DNA of 64,000 nt. It comes from Cognatundibacterium squillarum. Its GTDB lineage: Bacteria > Pseudomonadota > Gammaproteobacteria > Burkholderiales > Burkholderiaceae_D. Made by a program: the position numbers and the translations under genes. The notes under the pieces are model-generated. The model was not told the origin of the DNA. It saw only the letters and a list, made by a program, of their open reading frames with translations, and ran no database searches. The stretch spans positions 372,001-436,000 of the forward strand of contig NZ_BMYU01000003.1 in the NCBI RefSeq assembly GCF_014652435.1. The letters run 5' to 3'. This document shows, in pieces, positions 25,267 to 32,393 of this stretch. Position 1 is the first letter of the stretch; each line of letters opens with the position of its first letter.

Positions 25267-26808
25267 TCACAGTTTGAATGCAGACACAACCCTAGCCAGC
25301 CCTGCCGCCTGTTCTTCCAGACTTTCCGCAGCTGCCGCCGCCTGTTCAACCAGTGCGGCATTTTGCTGTGTCATTTCATCCATTTGTGTAATGGCGCGGT
25401 TAACTTCTTCAATGCCTGCACTCTGTTCCTGACCGGCTGCGGTAATTTCCGACATGATATCGGCGACGTGGCGGACGGATTTGACGATTTCTTCCATTGT
25501 CTGTCCAGCGCCGTTTACCAGTGCACTGCCGGTATCCACTTTATCAACAGAATTGTGAATTAAAATCTTAATTTCTTTCGCCGCAGAAGCACTGCGCTGG
25601 GCCAGACTGCGGACTTCTGATGCCACCACCGCAAAGCCGCGTCCCTGTTCACCGGCCCTTGCTGCTTCAACGGCGGCATTCAGCGCAAGGATATTGGTCT
25701 GGAAAGCGATACCGTCAATCACGCTGATGATGTCCACAATTTTGCGTGAACTTTCTTTGATTTCATTCATGGTCTCCACGACCTTGCTGACTTCTTCACC
25801 ACCTTTTACTGCGAACTGAGAAGCAGAAGTGACCAGCGTATTTGCCTGACGTGCATTGTCTGCATTCTGACGCACAGTTGCCGTGATTTGCTCCATCGAG
25901 CTGGCGGTTTCTTCCAGCGCACCGGCCTGATGTTCGGTACGTGACGACAAATCCGCATTGCCCAGCGAAATTTCGCTGGATGCGGTCGCGATGGCATCGG
26001 TACCGGTACGCACTTCGCGCACAATGCGGTACAGATTGTCATTCATTTCCTTCAGCGCATTCAGCAGTTCACTGATTTCGTCGCGACCATCACTTTCTTT
26101 CAGGTGAGCGAGTTCACCTGCGGCCACCTGTTTTGCAATGCCCACGGCGTCACGCAATGGCCGGGTGATACTGCGTGTCACGAATAAAGAAAACGCGGCA
26201 CCGGCACCGATCACGATTAAGGATAAAACGATAATGGTGACGCTGAGTTTACGGTCGCTGCTTTCGGCCTGTTCAGCAGCGGCTGCGGTTGCCTGATCCT
26301 GAATATCAACCAGGCGGTTCAGTTCGACCAGCGCTTTTTGCTGCAAAGGATCAATTTGCGTCGAGATCAGTTTGACAGCTTCTTCACCATTGAAAGAAGA
26401 CAGCATTTTGAAGGCTTCTTTCAGCGGCGCATCGGTTTGCTGTGACAGCGAAACGACTTGTGCAATCAGCTTTTTCTCATCATCGCTGATGTCCAGCTGT
26501 TCGAGTTTTTCGCGTGCTTCGTTGAAACGACCCTGATAGGTTTTCACCAGATTTTTTTGTTTTTCGATTTCGCCGATATCGGATTGCAGGCCGATATTGC
26601 GAATCGCCAGACCACCTTCCAGCAGACTGGTCTTCATGCTGGCCGCCAGCGCCGTTTTGGTTTTGGAGAGATTAAGACCCGTCATCATTTGCTGGCGATT
26701 TCGGGTACTCAGGGTATTGCTGACCAGAATCATGATAAACATGCCTGCAAGCACTACCGAAAATCCGGCAACAAGGCGTGAACCAATGCGTAACTGACGT
26801 AAATTCAT
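25267..26808 (-). CDS. Methyl-accepting chemotaxis protein (intact)
   Basis: A 513-residue receptor. The ATG at 26808 is preceded by GAGGAATTGAGT. A transmembrane helix at about 13-33 is followed by a four-helix-bundle periplasmic domain to about 190, a second helix (SVTIIVLSLIVIGAGAAFSLF) and HAMP. The signalling domain is complete: methylation helices, the conserved hairpin tip with [29 protein letters not shown], and GAGQTMEEIVKSVRHVADIMSEI. It ends soon after the second methylation helix, without the C-terminal CheR/CheB pentapeptide that the broken receptor at 18228 carries. The ligand is unknown. It is a useful reference for the ~31-bp deletion in the other receptor. Confidence 0.95.
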   Translation of the reverse strand: MNLRQLRIGSRLVAGFSVVLAGMFIMILVSNTLSTRNRQQMMTGLNLSKTKTALAASMKTSLLEGGLAIRNIGLQSDIGEIEKQKNLVKTYQGRFNEAREKLEQLDISDDEKKLIAQVVSLSQQTDAPLKEAFKMLSSFNGEEAVKLISTQIDPLQQKALVELNRLVDIQDQATAAAAEQAESSDRKLSVTIIVLSLIVIGAGAAFSLFVTRSITRPLRDAVGIAKQVAAGELAHLKESDGRDEISELLNALKEMNDNLYRIVREVRTGTDAIATASSEISLGNADLSSRTEHQAGALEETASSMEQITATVRQNADNARQANTLVTSASQFAVKGGEEVSKVVETMNEIKESSRKIVDIISVIDGIAFQTNILALNAAVEAARAGEQGRGFAVVASEVRSLAQRSASAAKEIKILIHNSVDKVDTGSALVNGAGQTMEEIVKSVRHVADIMSEITAAGQEQSAGIEEVNRAITQMDEMTQQNAALVEQAAAAAESLEEQAAGLARVVSAFKL

Positions 26809-27233
26809 ACTCAATTCCTCATCAAAGCTGAATCATGGCGAGTGCAATGAACATACTGGCCAGCTGACACGGTATTGGCCCGGAATACTGAACCCGGACT
26901 TCAGAATGCCCGCTGTAGCCTGCAGTGTTTGCATGCGCCCTTAATGCATTATGCGGGTAGTATGCTCATACTATGCCAGTTTGACGGGTGTGCCTAGTTG
27001 TTAAAGAGCAACTTATGAGTATGCAATAAATGTTCACAAATTTTTAACGATTGCATTTTCGTTCAGACATGGACGCATGAAAAAACCTCTCGCAAAAATA
27101 GTATTTTCACAATTCTGTTTTGGGCTGGCTCGCTTACAATGAGTGATAGTTTTTATTTCATACCTTTCCGAACTGATGCAGTAACAGTCGTTATCAGTCG
27201 TAATTTTTTATGATGAATTTGTCAGGAGGTACT
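26809..27233. other. AT-rich divergent region, 425 bp
   Basis: It lies between the chemoreceptor and the lipoprotein gene and holds the dyad at 26958-26973. A 21-codon frame at 27077-27142 has no ribosome-binding site and is not called. Confidence 0.5.
26958..26973. promoter_or_regulatory. Perfect 16-bp dyad TAGTATG-CT-CATACTA
   Basis: The seven-base arms are perfect and the dyad lies about 150 bp before the chemoreceptor start. A further half-site-like AGTATGC lies about 50 bp to the right. It looks like an operator; the regulator is unknown. Confidence 0.45.
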
Positions 27234-28616
27234 GTGTCAACATTATTGCGAGTTGCAGCCGGTGTGGCTGTTGTGGGATTACTGAGTGCCTGTGGCGGCG
27301 GTGGTGGCGGAAGTACGACAAGCGCAACGACATCGCCGGTCAGTCTGAATGTTCCGGTGCCGCAAACGGTGTCTACCAGCGATGCGCTGACGTTTACCGC
27401 GAAAGCATCCAGCAGCGCCGGTACCATCACCAAAATGTTCTGGCAGATTGAAACCCAGACGCTGGGTGCGAATCCTTTAACCGGTGTGACCAATGCTGAC
27501 TGCAAAACCGTGACCACCGACAGTTCCGGCACCACGTGTGCATTGCAGCTGTCGCCACCGGCAACACTGACTGCGGATTACACCTACAAAATCAGCTTTT
27601 TTGCGTATGACAGCGCTGGTAACAGCAATACCGGCGCAACCACGCTGAAAGTGCTGCAATCAGCGTCAACGACGAATAATCCGGTTGCTAAAACCGGTGC
27701 GGATGCCACCGTGACTTCCGGCGATAAAGTCAGCCTGACCTGCGCCGGTAGTGGAGGCACACCGGCCAGTTCCGGCACGCCGTACGCGTATCAGTGGGTG
27801 GTCAGCGATGCCGCCGGCCTGACCCTGACACTGGCAAATGCGGGTGCTGCCAGCGCCAGTTTTGTGGCACCGGTGGTCACACAGGCGACGGCGGTGAAAC
27901 TGCAGTGCCGTGTCACCGATGATAAGCAGCGCACCGGTACTGCGACCCAGACGATTACGATTAATCCGGTGGTGAAACCTACTGTGGTACCGATCTCTTA
28001 CAGCGGCGGCACAGTGCAGCCGGGTACCGTGGGTACGCTGGATGGCAGCAAATCGGCGATGTATGACGCTAACGGTAATCTGACGACCGGCACGCTGTAT
28101 TTCCTGTGGCAGTACAAATCCGGTCCGAGCGGCAGCACACCGCTGAGTGTGAATAATGCAGGCAGCGCTGTCGCCAGCGTGCTGTTCCCGAGCGTGGTGA
28201 CGACCACGTCCACTTATGTGTTTACGCTGAATGTTTCCACTGCGCCGATTGCGCCGGACGGTACGTCAAAAGATGTGGTGAAGCAGCTGGATGTGTTGTT
28301 TTATGTCAGCGCCCTGCCGCAGATTACGCTGACACCGGTGCAGCAGATTATTCAGGTGCGTTCCGGTGATGCGGTGCAGATGCAGGTGAATGCAAGCGCA
28401 TCGAGCAGCGTGCCGGTGTATTACGCGTGGACCCAGATTTCCGGTTCTCCGCTGGTGACACTGGTGGGGGCGAGTTCCTCGAAGGCAGGATTTATCGCGC
28501 CGGCCGTCAGCGCCACTACCACCATGATGTTCCGCGCTTCAGCCTCGTATCAGCCAGTGACGGTGTCGAATCCGGGTGATGCCAGCGCTGATCTGATCGT
28601 GCAGATTCAGCCCTGA
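27234..28616 (+). CDS. Large exported lipoprotein with Ig/PKD-like repeats
   Basis: A 460-residue lipoprotein. I choose the GTG at 27234 because AGGAGG ends five bases before it; the ATGs at 27210 and 27213 lie upstream of that site and lack one. The signal ends in the lipobox LLSAC, followed by a run of glycines. The rest is Thr/Ser/Val-rich with beta-sandwich repeats: segments such as KTGADATVTSGDKVSLTCAGSGG, PGTVGTLDGSKSAMYDANG and VRSGDAVQMQVNASASSSVPVYYAW follow PKD/Ig-like patterns with aromatic YQW or YAW endings. Such proteins bind sugars or other surface partners. A terminator follows the gene. No specific function can be given. Confidence 0.85.
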   Translation: MSTLLRVAAGVAVVGLLSACGGGGGGSTTSATTSPVSLNVPVPQTVSTSDALTFTAKASSSAGTITKMFWQIETQTLGANPLTGVTNADCKTVTTDSSGTTCALQLSPPATLTADYTYKISFFAYDSAGNSNTGATTLKVLQSASTTNNPVAKTGADATVTSGDKVSLTCAGSGGTPASSGTPYAYQWVVSDAAGLTLTLANAGAASASFVAPVVTQATAVKLQCRVTDDKQRTGTATQTITINPVVKPTVVPISYSGGTVQPGTVGTLDGSKSAMYDANGNLTTGTLYFLWQYKSGPSGSTPLSVNNAGSAVASVLFPSVVTTTSTYVFTLNVSTAPIAPDGTSKDVVKQLDVLFYVSALPQITLTPVQQIIQVRSGDAVQMQVNASASSSVPVYYAWTQISGSPLVTLVGASSSKAGFIAPAVSATTTMMFRASASYQPVTVSNPGDASADLIVQIQP

Positions 28617-28642
28617 GTCTGCATCGCCGAAACACCGATAAA

Positions 28643-28677
28643 AAACACCGGCCTGCGTTTGCAGAGCCGGTGTTTTT
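28643..28677 (+). terminator. Terminator after the lipoprotein gene
   Basis: A ten-base perfect stem (AAACACCGGC / GCCGGTGTTT) with a 13-base loop is followed by T-rich sequence (TTATTTTC), 26 bp past the stop codon. Confidence 0.85.
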
Positions 28678-28732
28678 ATTTTCAGAAGCCGGAGCAGGTC
28701 TGACATTGCCTGAAACTGCCTGAAATTGCCCC

Positions 28733-28816
28733 AAATGCGGTGTTCAGCACAGCGATCCGGCGGTCGTCGGCAGAAAGTCCGGGCCTCCGCAAATGTCAGA
28801 TGACGATATTTGCACA
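28733..28816 (+). repeat. 84-bp intergenic repeat, copy B
   Basis: This copy begins AAATGCGGTGTTCAGCACAG, holds the invariant core TCGTCGGCAGAAAGTCCGG and ends GATGACGATATTTGCACA. It lies between convergent genes, directly after the terminator. Confidence 0.88.
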
Positions 28817-28844
28817 GCCAGTGGTGCTGGCGGGCATCTGCAGG

Positions 28845-29315
28845 TCAGCGCGACAGGCGGCGGATGCGGTCGCGCGCATGCTGGCGGTGCAGGGTGCGGG
28901 TCGCTACGAAGATTTCCCGCATGAAGTAAATGAAGCTGCCGATCAGCGATAACACACCGCAGACGAACAGTGACGCAATCCATTTATCCAGCCCCAGGCC
29001 GGTCGCGTCGCCCATGAACAGCAGCGCAATCACCAGACACACAAACAAACCGCAACTGGTGCTTAAGGTGATCGCGCGGTTGATCAGATACGAGCGCTGA
29101 TACAACTCGTCGAGTTCGGCTTCCAGATTGTCGCGGTCGCGCGGATTGTCTTCATCCAGCAAAGATTCCACGGCCCGCGCACGGTCGATGATGCGTGCCA
29201 GACGGCTGGTTAATACCGATAACTTGGTACCGACACCGGTGAGCAGAAATACCGGTGCAATCGACAATTGAATAATGTGGCTGACATCACCAAGCTGCAG
29301 GTTGATCAGGCTCAT
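28845..29315 (-). CDS. DUF2721 family membrane protein
   Basis: A 156-residue inner-membrane protein with AAGGAAATTGC before the start. It shows the family layout: an N-terminal hydrophobic helix (ISHIIQLSIAPVFLLTGVG-like, residues about 11-30), a charged amphipathic region (LARIIDRARAVESLLDEDNPRDRDNLEAEL), then two more helices (about 80-103 and 112-132) and a basic C-terminal tail (HRQHARDRIRRLSR). DUF2721 proteins have no established function. It is monocistronic and convergent with the lipoprotein gene, with repeat copy B between them. Confidence 0.88.
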   Translation of the reverse strand: MSLINLQLGDVSHIIQLSIAPVFLLTGVGTKLSVLTSRLARIIDRARAVESLLDEDNPRDRDNLEAELDELYQRSYLINRAITLSTSCGLFVCLVIALLFMGDATGLGLDKWIASLFVCGVLSLIGSFIYFMREIFVATRTLHRQHARDRIRRLSR

Positions 29316-29458
29316 GCAATTTCCTTATACGTACGCTTACTTGCTTTCAATAATGCCGTTGCCTGTCAGGCAAAACGACGAACGGTCTTCACCATAACGT
29401 AAAGCAAGTTGGCATTCAAGCACAAGGCTGTGCAGCAGACCGTAAAAAGGCAGCAGAA

Positions 29459-29475
29459 GCCGCAGATTCTGCGGC
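29459..29475 (-). terminator. Short stem-loop after the EnvZ-like gene
   Basis: A seven-base stem (GCCGCAG / CTGCGGC) with a three-base loop lies 12 bp past the kinase stop codon. A T5 run occurs about 15 bases further on, so this is a possible, not certain, terminator. Confidence 0.45.
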
Positions 29476-29486
29476 AGGAAAAGGAA

Positions 29487-30827
29487 TCAGGCCGTGTGGC
29501 GCGGTAAAGTCAGGCGTACTTCCAGTCCGCCGCCTTCGAGGTTTTTCAGACGCAGCTGGCCACCGTGCTGCTGGGTGATGTTTTGCGCAATGGTCAGCCC
29601 CAGACCGGTGCCGCCGGAATCGCGCGAACGGGAAGACTCCAGCCGGAAGAAGGGTTCCAGCACCTGTTGCAGGTATTCGGCCGGAATGCCCGGCCCCTGA
29701 TCCCGCACATAAATATGTACCAGATGCGCTTCCGCCTGTTCACCGGCTTTCAGCCTGACGAATGCAGACTGACCATACTTCACGGCGTTATCCATCAGAT
29801 TCGTCAGGCAGCGGCGCAGTGCTTGCGGTCTGCCCATGATTTGCAGACCGGCTTGCCCTTCAAAGCGGACGGTCTGGCCTGCATCCTGCGCATCTTCACA
29901 CAGGCTGTGCAGCAGCGATTCCAGATCGACCTGCACCACCGGTTCCGATGAATCCATACTGCGTGCCAGATCCAGCCCTTCACGTATCATCATCTGCATC
30001 GCAGACAAATCGCCGATCAGCTTGTCACGCAATTCGGTGTCCTGCACTTTCTCCAGTCGCAAACGCAAACGCGTGACCGGCGTCTGCAAATCATGCGTAA
30101 TCGCCGCCAGCATATTGGTGCGCTGACTGATGTGCTGACGGATGCGCGCCTGCATTGCATTCAGTGCATGCGTTGCCTGGCGGATTTCGATACTGCCCTG
30201 CTCCCTGACCGGCGGACGGTTAATATCCAGCCCGAGTTCGGCTGCAGACTGCGCCAGATGCTGCAGCGGACGCATCGTCATTTTTGCAATCAGATACGCC
30301 AGCACGCCGATGGACACCAGCAACAGCAGCAGGATTTGCATAAAGTCTTGCCGGAACGGTGGCAGCGGTGAGCGCGGTGGTAACACGGTCATGCGCAGAT
30401 TGGTCCCGTCGTGCAGCGTGATACCGAGTGCCTCGCAGTTTTTGCCTTCCGCGCTGGGCGGACACAGCAAATGATCGTTGTCACTGAGCGAAACCACACG
30501 GAAGCGCTTACCGAGCCGCTGGCTGACGGCACGTGCGTATTCCGAATGGGCGCCGCCATTGCTGGCAACCAGTGGCAGCGTCGTGACCTCCAGACCGAGC
30601 TTGGGCGCAGTCGCCAGAAACTGTGCACGGTTATCTGCCGGTAATACATCCAGTGCGCGTACCAGCTGTTCTATGCGGTCTATCGCATGGTTTTCACGAA
30701 ACTGGGTCAGGGTTTTTTCGCGCTCGCCGAATGCCAGCCAGCCGGTCAGGCTTGCGCTGAGAATCACGCCGAGTAAGAGCAGGGAAAACACCCTGCCCCA
30801 CATCGAAGAAAGAACCGGAATGCTCAC
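29487..30827 (-). CDS. EnvZ-like sensor histidine kinase
   Basis: A 446-residue inner-membrane kinase. A first helix (about 11-33) and a second (about 163-185) enclose a periplasmic domain that has two cysteines (CPPSAEGKNC) and may form a disulfide. HAMP follows (MRPLQHLAQSAAELG). The phosphoacceptor His 245 is in ITHDLQTPVTRLRLR, then the N box NLMDNAVKYGQ, DQGPGIP and GGTGLGLTIAQ. Its start overlaps the stop of the OmpR-type regulator gene (ATGA), so the two are translationally coupled. With a Spy/CpxP-like gene divergent, envelope stress is a plausible signal, but that is inference. Confidence 0.92.
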   Translation of the reverse strand: MSIPVLSSMWGRVFSLLLLGVILSASLTGWLAFGEREKTLTQFRENHAIDRIEQLVRALDVLPADNRAQFLATAPKLGLEVTTLPLVASNGGAHSEYARAVSQRLGKRFRVVSLSDNDHLLCPPSAEGKNCEALGITLHDGTNLRMTVLPPRSPLPPFRQDFMQILLLLLVSIGVLAYLIAKMTMRPLQHLAQSAAELGLDINRPPVREQGSIEIRQATHALNAMQARIRQHISQRTNMLAAITHDLQTPVTRLRLRLEKVQDTELRDKLIGDLSAMQMMIREGLDLARSMDSSEPVVQVDLESLLHSLCEDAQDAGQTVRFEGQAGLQIMGRPQALRRCLTNLMDNAVKYGQSAFVRLKAGEQAEAHLVHIYVRDQGPGIPAEYLQQVLEPFFRLESSRSRDSGGTGLGLTIAQNITQQHGGQLRLKNLEGGGLEVRLTLPRHTA

Positions 30828-31543
30828 TCTTCCGTGCTGACGATCACAGACAGCACATAGCCGCCGTTACGCACAGTCTTGATGATTTGCGGAGAACGCG
30901 CATCTTCGCCCAGTTTCTGACGCAGACGGCTGATCTGAATATCAATCGAGCGGTCAAACGGATCGGCATCGCGGCCATGTGTCATGTTCAGTAACTGATC
31001 GCGGTTCAGAATCTGGTTCGGATGCTCAAGGAAAATCGTCAGCATTTTGTATTCCGCGCCGGACAGCGACACAATGGTGTTGTCCGGGCTGACCAGATGG
31101 CGTGCAGTCGTATCCAGCACCCAGTCACCAAAGCGGAATTTACGCGGTTGTGCGGTTTCCGGATTTTTTGCTGCCTGCGTACGGCGCAACACACTGCGAA
31201 TACGTGCCAGCAATTCACGCGGTTCAAACGGCTTCGGTACATAATCATCCGCACCCATTTCCAGACCGAGAATGCGGTCCAGCGGTTCCGAGCGTGCGGT
31301 CAGCATAATCACCGGCGTGGCAGACTTGCCGCGCAAAGTACGGCACAGACTCAGGCCATCTTCACCCGGTAAATTCAGATCCAGTACGATCAGTGCGAAA
31401 CTTTGTTGCTGCAGCGCAGCCCACATGGCTTTGCCATCGGCTGCGGTGGTCGCTTTAAAACCATTACCGTCCAGATACTCGCCCAGCAGGGAGCGAATAT
31501 CGCGATCATCATCAACGATCAGAATGTGTGTAGAAGTATCCAT
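30824..31543 (-). CDS. OmpR-family response regulator
   Basis: A 239-residue regulator. The receiver has the acidic cluster VDDDRD, phosphoacceptor Asp 55 in LIVLDLNLPGEDG, Thr in IMLTAR and Lys in VPKPFEP. The winged-helix domain has LSGAEYKMLTIFLEHPNQIL and DPFDRSIDIQISRLRQKL, typical of the OmpR/RisA branch in beta-proteobacteria. It pairs with the overlapping kinase gene. The 285-bp divergent region to the Spy-like gene is the obvious place for binding sites; I could not identify a convincing repeat there. Confidence 0.93.
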   Translation of the reverse strand: MDTSTHILIVDDDRDIRSLLGEYLDGNGFKATTAADGKAMWAALQQQSFALIVLDLNLPGEDGLSLCRTLRGKSATPVIMLTARSEPLDRILGLEMGADDYVPKPFEPRELLARIRSVLRRTQAAKNPETAQPRKFRFGDWVLDTTARHLVSPDNTIVSLSGAEYKMLTIFLEHPNQILNRDQLLNMTHGRDADPFDRSIDIQISRLRQKLGEDARSPQIIKTVRNGGYVLSVIVSTEE

Positions 31544-31828
31544 GCAAATATTATGCGTTGGCAGCAGGCGGTTAAGTGGAGGCGGTTTGTATCGCTTTGT
31601 TATGATAACGCGTTGTCAGGAAAACTGTGAAACATGGCATTCCGCAAGCCCTGCCAGCTTGTTACTTAGGGATACAATGTCCTGCAAAAATGATATGTTC
31701 CGGCGCGATAAAAAAGGCAAACTTCTTTCTGTCACAGCGGAAATGGCCTGATCCCGGAAAACGCCGCGCAGACGCAAACAGTTTCTGACAACCCGGTATG
31801 TGCCGGCGTTTATTAAGGAGTGAGGATT

Positions 31829-32353
31829 ATGAAACGTCATCAACAATGGATTATCAGCACTTTGCTGGCCGCAGTCTGCAGCAGCGCAGCATGGGCACAA
31901 ACGCCACCACCACCACCGCCTGCTGAGCCGGGTCATCCGCATCATCCTGCCGGTCATATGGATATGGAAAAATGGCAGGAAAAAGCCCGTGAACGCATGG
32001 CAAAACGTCAGGCAGAACTGCATGATCAGCTGAAAATCACTGCTGCGCAGGAAGGTGTCTGGAAAGCGTTTATCCAGAGCATGGAACCGAAGATGCCGCC
32101 GAAGCCGCGTGATCCGCAGGAAATGGAGAAGCTGAATTCGGTTGAGCGTATGGAAAAAAATCTGGACGGTATGCGTGAACATCAGGCGCAGATGCAAACC
32201 CGTCTGACAGCCATGAAAAATCTGTACGCGGCACTGAATCCTGAGCAACAGAAAATTTTTGACGAGCAGCACAAGCGTGTCAAAAAAGAAATGCAGGACC
32301 GCATGGCAAAACAAATGATGCGTCGTGATCCCCCCGCGCCGGATCGTCCGTAA
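31829..32353 (+). CDS. Spy/CpxP-like periplasmic protein (LTxxQ type)
   Basis: A 174-residue periplasmic protein. The ATG at 31829 follows AAGGAGTGAGGATT, a strong site; a start nine bases upstream is less likely. A signal peptide ends in AWA or AWAQ, then comes a Pro/His-rich linker (PPPPPPAEPGHPHHPAGHMD) and a charged, helical Met-rich body. Family-like motifs are LKITAAQEGVWKAF and ALNPEQQKIFDEQ, corresponding to the LTxxQ repeats. Spy and CpxP act as chaperones and sense envelope damage; the His-rich linker may bind metal. The divergent OmpR/EnvZ-type pair is the natural regulator candidate. Confidence 0.85.
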   Translation: MKRHQQWIISTLLAAVCSSAAWAQTPPPPPPAEPGHPHHPAGHMDMEKWQEKARERMAKRQAELHDQLKITAAQEGVWKAFIQSMEPKMPPKPRDPQEMEKLNSVERMEKNLDGMREHQAQMQTRLTAMKNLYAALNPEQQKIFDEQHKRVKKEMQDRMAKQMMRRDPPAPDRP

Positions 32354-32365
32354 TGTCTGACCATG

Positions 32366-32393
32366 GCTTCCCGTAGTCTCAGCCGCGGGAAGC
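32366..32393 (-). terminator. Stem-loop overlapping the stop of the DUF3369-EAL gene
   Basis: An eight-base perfect stem (GCTTCCCG / CGGGAAGC) with a 12-base loop contains the minus-strand stop codon at 32379-32381. No T-tract is present, so its role as a terminator is uncertain. Confidence 0.35.

Noticed and set aside
27077..27142. A 21-residue open frame (MKKPLAKIVFSQFC start) before the lipoprotein gene
   Set aside because: It lacks a Shine-Dalgarno sequence and lies in AT-rich promoter-like sequence, so chance is more likely.
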